Source of the DNA: Ruminococcus sp.
Lineage (GTDB): Bacteria > Bacillota > Clostridia > Oscillospirales > Ruminococcaceae
Assembly (NCBI GenBank): GCA_031262105.1
Contig: JAISIH010000052.1
Span: 1-60,438 of the forward strand
Direction: 5' to 3'
Length of the DNA stretch: 60,438 nt
The notes below the pieces were generated by a model. It ran no database searches. It had not been told where the DNA came from and saw only the letters and a program-made list of their open reading frames with translations. Made by a program: the position numbers and the translations under genes. Shown here piece by piece: positions 1 to 9,322 of the stretch. The first letter of the stretch is position 1. Each line of letters starts with the position of its first letter.

Positions 1-258
1 CACGAGCGAATCCGCGAACACGCTATGGCGGCGGGCAAACAGGTTAAGGAAGAGGGGCTTGATAACGACCTTATCGAGCGGATTGCTTCCGACCCGATGT
101 TTGACATAACCGCATCACAGATAAGCGAAATCCTTGTCCCCGAAAAATATATCGGGCGAAGTGCCGCGCAAGTCCGCGAATTTATTGACGAATACATTAA
201 CCCCTTGCTTGAAGCGAATAAAGACATTCTCGGTGAGACAGCGGAAATCTCGGTATAA
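1..258 (+). CDS. purB: Adenylosuccinate lyase, C-terminal fragment (5' truncated by window edge)
   Basis: Frame open from base 1 (HERIREHAMAAGKQVKEEGLDNDLIERIASDPMF...); resembles the C-terminal domain of PurB. Confidence 0.85.
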   Translation, partial: HERIREHAMAAGKQVKEEGLDNDLIERIASDPMFDITASQISEILVPEKYIGRSAAQVREFIDEYINPLLEANKDILGETAEISV

Positions 259-277
259 CTAAGAAAGGTACCTCCCC

Positions 278-1876
278 ATGCAAAGAAAAAAAATCGGCAG
301 AACGCTGAAAAATCTAACCCTTACGGCAATGTTTATCGGGATAGGGCTTCTTCTCCCGTTTTTGACCGGGCAGATCCCGCAAGTAGGCTCGGCACTTTTA
401 CCCATGCATATTCCCGCACTCCTTTGCGGCGTTTTTTGCGGACCGTGGTACGGTCTTGTTTGCGGCGCTGTTATGCCGCTTCTTCGCAGTTCGATTTTCG
501 GTATGCCGCCCCTCTTCCCGACGGCGATTGCGATGGCTTTTGAGCTTGCCGCATACGGACTAATTATCGGCTTATTTTATCGCGTTTTCAAGAAAAATAT
601 TATCGGGCTTTATGCCTCGCTTCTTATTTCAATGGTCGGCGGAAGACTCGTCTGGGGTGCCGTTACAGCAATTCTGCTCGGAATAAACGGCGGCGGTCTT
701 ACATTTAATGCGTTTTTATCGGGAGCAGTCTTAACGGCGATCCCCGGTATAATATTACAGCTCGTCCTAATCCCAGTTCTTGTTATCGCAGTCAGAAACG
801 TAATTCAGGGCGACAGCTCGGGCTATAACGAAATACGCGAACTCGTTAAGGGGCAGCTTAAGCTTTATCCGAAAGCGAAAGAGATTGATATACTAAAGGC
901 AATCTACCAGAACGAATTCGGCGCAGGGCATATGATAAGCGACTCTGCTCTCTGCCTGAAACTTGTGAAAGACGAACTTAAAACGCTCGAAGAAAACACA
1001 GGCGACCCCGTCGAAAAACTCGGCGGCGACCTGTCAAGGCTTCATATAAGGGCAATTCCGCAGACAGGGCTATCCTCCGAAACCTTCGCGAAAATCTTTA
1101 TGCTTACCGCCGTGCGTGCAAGGGGGAATAAAGAAAGTTTCCTCCGAAAGGTTAATGCTTTCAAAAAATACTGTAATGACGAGAACAAGGACTTTTCCGA
1201 AAAGTCAATAGACGCCGCCGTGGAGATGTGGGAAGCGGGCGGGGGCGGGCTTTTCCGCCATTCCGACACCTTCCGAAACGCCTATCACCCTGCCTATAGG
1301 GTTGTAGAAACCCGGTTTTGCGACTATCTTGATGCCTTCGCGAGTATTGACAAACGTATACGCGAAAAAAGATCCGATAAGCCGTTAGTAATCGCGATTG
1401 ACGGAAGATGCGGCGCGGGGAAGACTACCCTTGCCGCAAACCTTGCCCTTGTCTATGATTGCCCCGTTATCCCGATGGACAATTTCTTCCCGCAGGATGA
1501 TGGTAACGAAGTTAATATAGACATTTCGCGGTTTAAAGCGGAAGTTTTAACGAAACTGTCTGCGGGCGAATCGTTTGAATACAAGCCGTTTGACTGCGGG
1601 AGCGGTGAGCTTGCCGCCCCTGTTGCAGTAACACCCGGGAAGGCAGTCATAATCGAAGGTTCGTACAGTACATACCCCGAATTCGCGGATTACATCGACC
1701 TGAAAATCTTCATGAGCGTAACCCCGGAACAACAGCTTCGCCGGATTAAACTGCGAAACCCCGAGCAGGCGGAAATTTTTAAGAAAAAATGGATACCGCT
1801 TGAGGAAGAGTATTTTAACAAATACGACATTGAGAAAAAAGCCGACATAATTTACCATAACAACAAACGCAATTAA
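278..1876 (+). CDS. ECF transporter S-component-like membrane domain fused to a uridine/nucleoside kinase-like P-loop domain
   Basis: N-terminal ~170 aa hydrophobic with ECF-S-like pattern (LPMHIPALLCGVFCGPWYGLVCGAVMPLLRS); C-terminal Walker A DGRCGAGKTTLAANL followed by PVIPMDNFF, uridine-kinase-like. Confidence 0.8.
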   Translation: MQRKKIGRTLKNLTLTAMFIGIGLLLPFLTGQIPQVGSALLPMHIPALLCGVFCGPWYGLVCGAVMPLLRSSIFGMPPLFPTAIAMAFELAAYGLIIGLFYRVFKKNIIGLYASLLISMVGGRLVWGAVTAILLGINGGGLTFNAFLSGAVLTAIPGIILQLVLIPVLVIAVRNVIQGDSSGYNEIRELVKGQLKLYPKAKEIDILKAIYQNEFGAGHMISDSALCLKLVKDELKTLEENTGDPVEKLGGDLSRLHIRAIPQTGLSSETFAKIFMLTAVRARGNKESFLRKVNAFKKYCNDENKDFSEKSIDAAVEMWEAGGGGLFRHSDTFRNAYHPAYRVVETRFCDYLDAFASIDKRIREKRSDKPLVIAIDGRCGAGKTTLAANLALVYDCPVIPMDNFFPQDDGNEVNIDISRFKAEVLTKLSAGESFEYKPFDCGSGELAAPVAVTPGKAVIIEGSYSTYPEFADYIDLKIFMSVTPEQQLRRIKLRNPEQAEIFKKKWIPLEEEYFNKYDIEKKADIIYHNNKRN

Positions 1877-1961
1877 ATTTGTGTTCCGCCGGTCATGTTC
1901 TAAACCTCCGCTTGTCCTCATAAAATTTAGAGGAAATAAAGACTTTTCGGAGGAATAGAAA

Positions 1962-2894
1962 ATGAACAGGTTTGAGCCCGAGGGAAAACTATTCGACAGC
2001 CGTGAGAATCAGGGTTATATCAGCAGCGCGGACGGACTCCGTGACGCAATGCGGACGGGGAAAATTATCGAAGCAAGGGTAAGGCTTTGCGATAAGGAGC
2101 GTAATCTTTTCGTCGATCTTCCGTGCGGAAAAGGTTACATAAAGAATGTTGAGGGCGCAATCGGGATAAAAGAGGGGACAACAAAGCCGATCGCGCTTAT
2201 AACGAAGGTTAACAAGGCGGTTTCATTTAAGGTAAAGTCGGTTGAAATTCTGCCGGACGGCAGCGTCTTCGCCGAAATGTCACGAAAAGATGCACAGCTT
2301 GAATGTATGAACGAATATGTCAATAAACTTTCGACGGGGGACGTTATCCCGGCGAGGGTTACGCATATGGATTCTTTCGGGGCGTTTGTCGATATAGGCT
2401 GCGGAATTCCGTCCCTTATACCGATTGCGGCAATTTCCGTTTCAAGAATTTCCCACCCGTCCGACCGCTTCAAGGAGAATCAGGACATCTTCGTTGTAAT
2501 CGAGGAATTCAAGGACGACGGCAAGATTAACCTCACCCACAAGGAACTCCTCGGCACATGGGAGGAGAATGCGGCGGATTTTACGGCGGACGAAACCGTT
2601 TCGGGGATAATCCGCTCGATTGAGAATTACGGAATTTTTATTGAGCTTGCGCCGAACCTTGCCGGGCTTGCCGACCACAACCCGCTTCTGCCCGTTGCGG
2701 TAGGGGAACGGGCGAGTGTCCATATTAAGGCAATTATTCCCGAAAAGATGAAGATTAAGCTTAATATCGTGTCTGTCTGCGAGGACGGCTGTGAAATGCC
2801 GCCGCTTCGATATTACATAAAATCAGGTCACATTGACTATTGGAAATATTCGACAGATTCCGCGCCGAAGATAATAGAGACGAAATTTTATTAG
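1962..2894 (+). CDS. S1 RNA-binding domain protein (ribosomal protein S1-like)
   Basis: Repeated S1 motifs (GDVIPARVTHMDSFGAFVDIGCGIPSLIPIAAIS; VSGIIRSIENYGIFIELAPNLAGLADH). Confidence 0.8.
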   Translation: MNRFEPEGKLFDSRENQGYISSADGLRDAMRTGKIIEARVRLCDKERNLFVDLPCGKGYIKNVEGAIGIKEGTTKPIALITKVNKAVSFKVKSVEILPDGSVFAEMSRKDAQLECMNEYVNKLSTGDVIPARVTHMDSFGAFVDIGCGIPSLIPIAAISVSRISHPSDRFKENQDIFVVIEEFKDDGKINLTHKELLGTWEENAADFTADETVSGIIRSIENYGIFIELAPNLAGLADHNPLLPVAVGERASVHIKAIIPEKMKIKLNIVSVCEDGCEMPPLRYYIKSGHIDYWKYSTDSAPKIIETKFY

Positions 2895-2915
2895 CAAAAA
2901 TTACATAAAAAACAC

Positions 2916-2946
2916 AGCATATGTCATTTTGGCATATGCTTTTTTG
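2916..2946 (+). terminator. Rho-independent terminator after S1-domain gene
   Basis: AGCATATG-N9-CATATGCT followed by a T-tract. Confidence 0.75.
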
Positions 2947-3050
2947 CGAAATTCATACATTTTCATTACAATTCATCATTTACCCTTTAATTTTTCATAA
3001 TTTTATGCTATACTATATAATGTAATGCACAAAATTTTAGGGAAATAGGT

Positions 3051-5228
3051 ATGGCTCGAAGAAAAAAACATCACCCGGTTAAGAAAATTCTTGCTTTTAT
3101 CGGAACGGCACTCCTTTCGGTACTCCTTATAATTATTATAACCGTCGCGATAATCGCTGCGGCTTTGACTGTTTATGTCATGCAATATGTTGAAGACGCC
3201 GACCTTGTCGATATTAACAATATCCCGATGGATTATTCTACCTTTATCTATGCAACCGACAAAAACGGCAACGAGGTTGAGCTAAAGAAGATAAGCCGGA
3301 ACGCCGACCGTATTCCGATAGACATTTCGGATGTGCCGCAGCACGTAAGGGATGCCTTTGTCTATATCGAGGACGAGCGTTTTTACGAACATGACGGCGT
3401 TGACTGGCGGCGTACCTTCGGCGCATTCTTAAACGAAATTCTTGCAATGTGGGGGAGCAGGCAGGGCGGTTCAACCATCACCCAACAGCTTGTTAAGAAC
3501 GTCACCGGGGATAGTATTGAAAATTTCGAGCGAAAACTGCGTGAGATTTTCCGCGCATCGAAGCTTGAACAATATTATACAAAGGATGATATCTTAGAAG
3601 CGTACCTTAATATTGTCGGAATGGGCGGTTCAACGAGCGGGCTTCAGGCGGCGTCCCTTAAGTATTTTGATAAAAACTGTTGGGAGCTTGACCTTGCGGA
3701 AGCGGCATCACTCGCGGCAATCCCGAAAAACCCGAATATCATTAACCCGTTCTATACCGTCGAAGACCCCGACACAGGGGAAATTATACAGCGCGGAGTT
3801 GAAAATAACCGCGAGCGTCAGCTTCTCGTTCTTGATGCAATGCTTTCAAATAACGCAATTTCAGAAGCAGAATATGAACAAGCGGTTAACAAAAAGCTTG
3901 TTTTCGCAAATCGTTCCGCAACGAGCGAATCTACCGACGACGGAATACAGTCTTGGTTTGTCGATGATGTTATACGAGATGTAACCCTCGGACTTGCAGA
4001 CCTTTACGGTATTACATTTGAAGAAGCGAACGCCAGGCTTTATAACGGCGGCTATAATATTTTCACGACCGTTGACCTTGAAATGCAGGAGAAGATGGAG
4101 GCTGAATACGCCGATTACACGAACTTCTCCGAGACTGTTTTAACCGACCCGCCCCAAGCCTCCTTTATCTGCATGGATTATATGGGGAATATCAAGGCGG
4201 TTGTCGGCGGAATCGGAAAAAAAGCCGGCGACAACATTTTCAATCGCGCAACCCGCGCAACCCGCCAGCCCGGCTCTTGCATAAAACCGATTTCCTCCTA
4301 TAGCTATGCCGTTGAAAACGACCTTCTTACATGGTCAACGCTTTTTGTCAACGAGCCGGTAACAAAGATTATCAACGCCGAGGGCGTCGAAGCCGATTGG
4401 CCCCATAACTATAATACGCTCTATTACGACAGAATGGGGTATTTTACCTTCCAAGCGCTCCAGCGTTCGCTTAATACAATCCCGGCACAACTCGTTAAAC
4501 AGGCAACCCCGCTTGCGGTTTTCGACTTCATGCAGAGCCGTTTCCGCATTACAACCCTCTCCGCGTCTGATGCTGACCTTGCCCCCATGTCTGTCGGCGC
4601 GTTAACGAACGGCATTACCCTCAAGGAGCTTGTTGCCGCATATCAGCCATTCGGCAACGGCGGCGAATATTTTGAACCGACGACCTACACAAAAGTTCTC
4701 GACTCCGAGGGCAGGGTTATTTTACAGCATAAATACGTGAAATATCAGGCTCTTGAACGCGAGACAGCCTATATTATGAACAAATTTTTGCAACAGGTTA
4801 TCGAGGGTCCGAACGGCACAGGGCGTGCGGCAAGGCTTACGCAAACGCCGCTTATCGGCAAAACGGGTACAACCCAAGACTGGCACGACCTCGCCTTTAT
4901 CGGAGCTACCCCCGATTATATCAGCGGAATTTGGTATGGCTACGATATACCGAAAGAGGTTACGACCGGGACTTATTACAGCTCGGCTCAAGTCTGGAAG
5001 AACGTTTTCGGCGATATTGCCGACTCAGGCAACGGCAAGCAGTTCCCGGATTGCCCGACCGTGAAGGAGCTTTATTACTGCACACAAACAGGGCTTTTGG
5101 CGGGCGGAACCTGTCCCACAGGTGCTGTCGGCTACTACACCGAAGATAATATCCCCCCGTATTGCAACGGCTATCACCCCCATTTAGAAGAGCAAACCGC
5201 CGCCGCAACAACAACCACAACAGACTAA
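3051..5228 (+). CDS. Class A penicillin-binding protein (transglycosylase/transpeptidase)
   Basis: GT51 motifs EDERFYEHDGVDWRR and GGSTITQQLVKN; transpeptidase motifs RQPGSCIKPISSY and IGKTGTTQDW. Confidence 0.9.
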   Translation: MARRKKHHPVKKILAFIGTALLSVLLIIIITVAIIAAALTVYVMQYVEDADLVDINNIPMDYSTFIYATDKNGNEVELKKISRNADRIPIDISDVPQHVRDAFVYIEDERFYEHDGVDWRRTFGAFLNEILAMWGSRQGGSTITQQLVKNVTGDSIENFERKLREIFRASKLEQYYTKDDILEAYLNIVGMGGSTSGLQAASLKYFDKNCWELDLAEAASLAAIPKNPNIINPFYTVEDPDTGEIIQRGVENNRERQLLVLDAMLSNNAISEAEYEQAVNKKLVFANRSATSESTDDGIQSWFVDDVIRDVTLGLADLYGITFEEANARLYNGGYNIFTTVDLEMQEKMEAEYADYTNFSETVLTDPPQASFICMDYMGNIKAVVGGIGKKAGDNIFNRATRATRQPGSCIKPISSYSYAVENDLLTWSTLFVNEPVTKIINAEGVEADWPHNYNTLYYDRMGYFTFQALQRSLNTIPAQLVKQATPLAVFDFMQSRFRITTLSASDADLAPMSVGALTNGITLKELVAAYQPFGNGGEYFEPTTYTKVLDSEGRVILQHKYVKYQALERETAYIMNKFLQQVIEGPNGTGRAARLTQTPLIGKTGTTQDWHDLAFIGATPDYISGIWYGYDIPKEVTTGTYYSSAQVWKNVFGDIADSGNGKQFPDCPTVKELYYCTQTGLLAGGTCPTGAVGYYTEDNIPPYCNGYHPHLEEQTAAATTTTTD

Positions 5229-5261
5229 ATTGCTCCTAACCCCCAAATAGAATGGAATATA

Positions 5262-6368
5262 ATGGATTATAAATTAGCCGCCCCCTGCCACTTCGGGCTT
5301 GAGAGCGTTGTAAAATTTGAACTGCAAAGAATCGGCGCGGCAGACATAGCCGCATCAGACGGAAAAGTAACATTTTCGGGCGACGAGCGGATTATCGCGA
5401 GGGCGAATATACGCCTTGCCACGGCAGAGCGTGTCCGCATAGTCATTCTTGAAAGCTACACGAAAAGCTTCCCCGACCTTATCGAGGCGGTTGACGGAAT
5501 AGATTGGGGGGACTATATCGGGCGCGACGACGCATTTCAGGTTAAGGGATCTTCCCTTGACTCTGATTTAACGTCGATCCCTAAATTACAGGCGACGATA
5601 AAAAAATCCGCCGCAATGTACCTCTGCAACCGCCATAACATGACCGCCTGCCCCGAAACGGGTCCTATGCATCAGATTGAATTCACCCTCCGAAAAAACA
5701 ACCTCTCAGTCTATATAGACACGTCCGGCGAGGGGCTTCATAAGCGCGGTTACAGGCGAAATTCAAATGCCGCGCCGATTAAGGAGACGCTCGCGTCCGG
5801 GATAATCGACCTTGCGCGGATTAAGCGGGCAGGTGCAGTTACCGATCCTTTTTGCGGAAGCGGAACGATTTTAATTGAATCAATCTATAAGGCGATGAAT
5901 ATCGCGCCGGGTCTGCACCGCAATTTCGCCGCTGAAAAATGGAATAACTTTCCGCAAGAAATTTGGAAAGAAGAGCGTGAAGCGGCGAAGGCTGATATAA
6001 ACACCGACGTCGATTTTCACGCGTACGGCTTCGATTACGACCCCGAGTGCGTACAGCTTACCTTAGACAACACAAAAAAAGCGGGCGTGCAAAAATTTGT
6101 AACCGCAAAAAACGCCGACATAAAAAATTTCAAGCAACCTGACGGCGTAATAATCTGCAACCCGCCGTACGGTGAACGCTTGCTCGAACTGCGCGAGGCG
6201 GAAAAGCTCTACACCGTAATGGGGGAGCGGTTCGCCGCCGATCGTGAACACCCCGCGTTTATAATCTCCCCCCACGAAGAATTCGAGAAGTTTTTCGGGA
6301 AGAAGGCGGCGAAAAAGCGCAAACTCTATAACGGCATGATGAAATGCAATCTTTATATGTACTATTAG
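5262..6368 (+). CDS. THUMP-domain class I SAM-dependent RNA methyltransferase (RlmL/YpsC-like)
   Basis: DPFCGSGTILIE and NPPYGERL motifs, N-terminal THUMP-like region. Confidence 0.85.
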   Translation: MDYKLAAPCHFGLESVVKFELQRIGAADIAASDGKVTFSGDERIIARANIRLATAERVRIVILESYTKSFPDLIEAVDGIDWGDYIGRDDAFQVKGSSLDSDLTSIPKLQATIKKSAAMYLCNRHNMTACPETGPMHQIEFTLRKNNLSVYIDTSGEGLHKRGYRRNSNAAPIKETLASGIIDLARIKRAGAVTDPFCGSGTILIESIYKAMNIAPGLHRNFAAEKWNNFPQEIWKEEREAAKADINTDVDFHAYGFDYDPECVQLTLDNTKKAGVQKFVTAKNADIKNFKQPDGVIICNPPYGERLLELREAEKLYTVMGERFAADREHPAFIISPHEEFEKFFGKKAAKKRKLYNGMMKCNLYMYY

Positions 6369-6375
6369 GGCGATT

Positions 6376-7053
6376 ATGGGAAAATTTATAGTAATTGATG
6401 GGATTGACGGCTCGGGGAAGACGACACAGTTTGAACTTTGCAAGAAAAAACTTCGCGATAAAACCGAGTTCTTGGAGCTTTCATTTCCGACCTACGAGGG
6501 CGGCGCGTCCGCCGCTGTAAAAATGTATCTTTCCGGCGAAATAACGAAGACTGCCGACGGCGTTAACGCATATGCGGCGGCGTCGTTTTATGCGGTTGAC
6601 AGGTATATTAGCTTTAAGCGGCATTGGGAGCAAAAATTTACCGCCGCAAATCTTGTGTTGTCATGCAGATATACAACCTCAAACGTTATTCACCAAACGC
6701 CGAAACTGCCGGAAGCGGAACGCGAAAAATATATCGACTGGCTTTACGATTACGAATTTGTTAAGCTCGGTTTACCGAAACCCGACAGCGTTATCTATCT
6801 TAATATGCCTGTCGAAGCCTCGCAGATACTGCTTTCAAAGCGTTATAATAACGACAGTGTTCAAAAAGATATTCACGAAAACGATATTTCTTATCTTAAT
6901 GAATGTTACGATGCCGCGCTTTTTGCGGCGAAAAAACTTGATTGGATAATCATTGACTGCGCGAAAAAAACCGACTCGGGGTACATATTTTTACCCGAAG
7001 AAGAGATAAATAAAATAATTATGCGTGAAATAGAAAAGGTGAACCATGCTTGA
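6376..7053 (+). CDS. tmk: Thymidylate kinase (dTMP kinase)
   Basis: IDGIDGSGKTTQFEL P-loop; nucleotide-kinase fold pattern. Confidence 0.85.
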   Translation: MGKFIVIDGIDGSGKTTQFELCKKKLRDKTEFLELSFPTYEGGASAAVKMYLSGEITKTADGVNAYAAASFYAVDRYISFKRHWEQKFTAANLVLSCRYTTSNVIHQTPKLPEAEREKYIDWLYDYEFVKLGLPKPDSVIYLNMPVEASQILLSKRYNNDSVQKDIHENDISYLNECYDAALFAAKKLDWIIIDCAKKTDSGYIFLPEEEINKIIMREIEKVNHA

Positions 7054-7924
7054 ATTCCATGAACTGTCGCTTGCGGAAAAACCCCTTGTGGAAAAGGCTT
7101 TACGCGCTTCCGACTTTAGGGGCTGCGAATACAGCTTTTCAAATAATCTTGCTTGGCGGCGTGCGGCAGACTCGAAGGTAGCTTTTTATAAAGATTTTTA
7201 TATCTGTGCGGCTACAAACCCTGAGTTTTCCTGTGTTAATCCGGCGGGGGAGGGCGACAGAAAAGAAGTTATAAATTTGCTTCGACGCCACGCAGAAAGT
7301 CTTGGCGGACCGCTTTATCTAAGCGGCGTTTTAGAGGAACAGCTCCCTTTTTTTGAGAAATCTTTCCCCGGTGAGTATACTGTTTCGACAAACGAAGATT
7401 ACTACGATTACGTCTATAACACCTCCGATTTCAAGGACTTCCCGGGGAAAAAATATCACGGAAAGCGCAACCACCTTTCGCGCTTCAAGACCCTTTTTAA
7501 CTATGAATGTAACGACATTACCGAACGCGATTTTGACGATTGCATAACATTTGCCGCGAAGAAATTTGACGATAAGGGCGACGAGGACGTCGAAACAGCA
7601 GTTGCTGAACAATTCGCGATAAATACTTACTTCAACGACTATTATAATCTCTCGCTTTTTGGGAAAATTATAAGGATAGACGGTGAAATTATCGCTTTTT
7701 CAGTCGGCGATAAACTCAATTCCGACACCGTTGACGTGCATATTGAAAAGGCGGATACGTCTTTCCACGGCGCATATACTGCAATCGCGAACTTTTTCTC
7801 ACAGGGGATAACCGAGCAGTATCTTAACCGAGAAGAGGATCTCGGCATCGAGGGTTTAAGAAAATCAAAGCAGTCTTATTACCCCGCGTTTCAGATTAAA
7901 AAGCACAGATTAACTTTCAAATAG
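7046..7924 (+). CDS. DUF2156/phosphatidylglycerol lysyltransferase-type domain protein
   Basis: KKYHGKRNHLSRF... and later RIDGEIIAFSVGDKL...DTVDVHIEKAD...YTAIANFF pattern typical of GNAT-like DUF2156 proteins. Confidence 0.7.
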   Translation: MLEFHELSLAEKPLVEKALRASDFRGCEYSFSNNLAWRRAADSKVAFYKDFYICAATNPEFSCVNPAGEGDRKEVINLLRRHAESLGGPLYLSGVLEEQLPFFEKSFPGEYTVSTNEDYYDYVYNTSDFKDFPGKKYHGKRNHLSRFKTLFNYECNDITERDFDDCITFAAKKFDDKGDEDVETAVAEQFAINTYFNDYYNLSLFGKIIRIDGEIIAFSVGDKLNSDTVDVHIEKADTSFHGAYTAIANFFSQGITEQYLNREEDLGIEGLRKSKQSYYPAFQIKKHRLTFK

Positions 7925-7939
7925 ACGAGGTTTTTTACA

Positions 7940-9289
7940 GTGGCAGGGAAGACAAAGCGTGCATCCTTTTCGGGGCAGATAGGTTTTGTACTTGCGGCGG
8001 CGGGGAGTGCCGTCGGGCTCGGGAACGTCTGGCGTTTTCCGTATCTTGCCGCGAAATACGGCGGCGGCGCATTCCTTATAATTTATTTGATCTGCGCCGT
8101 AACATTCGGCTTTACGCTGATGATAACCGAAATTGCCCTCGGGCGAAAGACAGGGAAAAGCGTTATAGAAGCGTATTCGAGTCTTAATAAACGCTGGAAA
8201 TTCCTCGGTATTTTAAGCGCGGTTGTTCCGATTCTTATTCTGCCTTATTACGCTGTAATCGGCGGTTGGATTATAAAATATTTTTCCGCATTTATCACCA
8301 TGCAGGGGGCGTCTGCGGCGTCGGACGGCTATTTCGGTGCTTTTATCGAAAACCCTTTTCAGAGCGTGATTTGGTGGCTTGTTTTTTCGGTACTTACAAT
8401 GCTTTTCATACTTTCGGGCGTCGAAAAGGGGATTGAAAAAGCCGCAAAAATAATGATGCCGATGCTTATAATAATGCTGATCGGAATCACCGCCTATTCG
8501 CTGACAATTCCGGGCGCATTAGACGGACTGAAATACTATCTTTTGCCGCGAAAAGAGGCATTTACGCCCGAAGCCGTTCTGTCGGCAATGGGGCAGATGT
8601 TTTACTCAATGTCCCTCGCGATGGGAATAATGGTGACGTACGGATCGTACATGAAAAAAACCGAAAATATCGAAAAATCGGTCAGGCATATTGAGCTTTT
8701 CGACACCGGCGTTGCGTTCCTTGCGGGAATGTTAGTTGTTCCGGCAGTATTTGCATTCACCGGCGGCGCAGAGAACATGGGAGCGGGACCATCCCTCATG
8801 TTCATAACCCTCCCGAAAGTTTTCATGAGCATGGGGAAGGTTACCGGGGTAATCGTCGGGAGCTTATTTTTCCTGCTGATGCTCTTTGCCGCCCTGACAT
8901 CGGCGATTTCAATTGCGGAAACTGTGGTCTCGATTTTTTGCGACAGATTCGGAATTTCACGTAAAAAATCAATCCTCGTAACCTCCGGCATAGTCTTATT
9001 TTTAGGCGTGTTTTCCGCCCTCGGTTACGGAGTTTTATCCGGCGTTCACCCCTTCGGGCAGGACTCATTCCTTGACTTTTTCGACTGGATAACAAATTCG
9101 GTAATCATGCCGATTGTTGCGCTTTTAACCTGCATCTTCGTCGGATTTATCATCAAGCCTGAAACACTTTCCGCCGAGGTTAAGCTTTCGTCAAAATTCA
9201 AGGCAGAGAAAATCTATAAAATTTTTGTGAAATTTATCGCGCCGATTATCTTAGCCGCAATTTTAATCTTCGGACTATTTGTAAAGTAA
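7940..9289 (+). CDS. Sodium-dependent transporter (neurotransmitter:sodium symporter family)
   Basis: GFVLAAAGSAVGLGNVWRFPYLAAKYGGGAF NSS signature; GTG start. Confidence 0.9.
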   Translation: MAGKTKRASFSGQIGFVLAAAGSAVGLGNVWRFPYLAAKYGGGAFLIIYLICAVTFGFTLMITEIALGRKTGKSVIEAYSSLNKRWKFLGILSAVVPILILPYYAVIGGWIIKYFSAFITMQGASAASDGYFGAFIENPFQSVIWWLVFSVLTMLFILSGVEKGIEKAAKIMMPMLIIMLIGITAYSLTIPGALDGLKYYLLPRKEAFTPEAVLSAMGQMFYSMSLAMGIMVTYGSYMKKTENIEKSVRHIELFDTGVAFLAGMLVVPAVFAFTGGAENMGAGPSLMFITLPKVFMSMGKVTGVIVGSLFFLLMLFAALTSAISIAETVVSIFCDRFGISRKKSILVTSGIVLFLGVFSALGYGVLSGVHPFGQDSFLDFFDWITNSVIMPIVALLTCIFVGFIIKPETLSAEVKLSSKFKAEKIYKIFVKFIAPIILAAILIFGLFVK

Positions 9290-9292
9290 ACG

Positions 9293-9322
9293 AAATCCCC
9301 GAAAATACTCGGGGATTTTTTT
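9293..9322. terminator. Bidirectional terminator between convergent genes
   Basis: AAATCCCCGA-N6-TCGGGGATTT perfect 10-bp stem, T-rich flanks. Confidence 0.8.
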
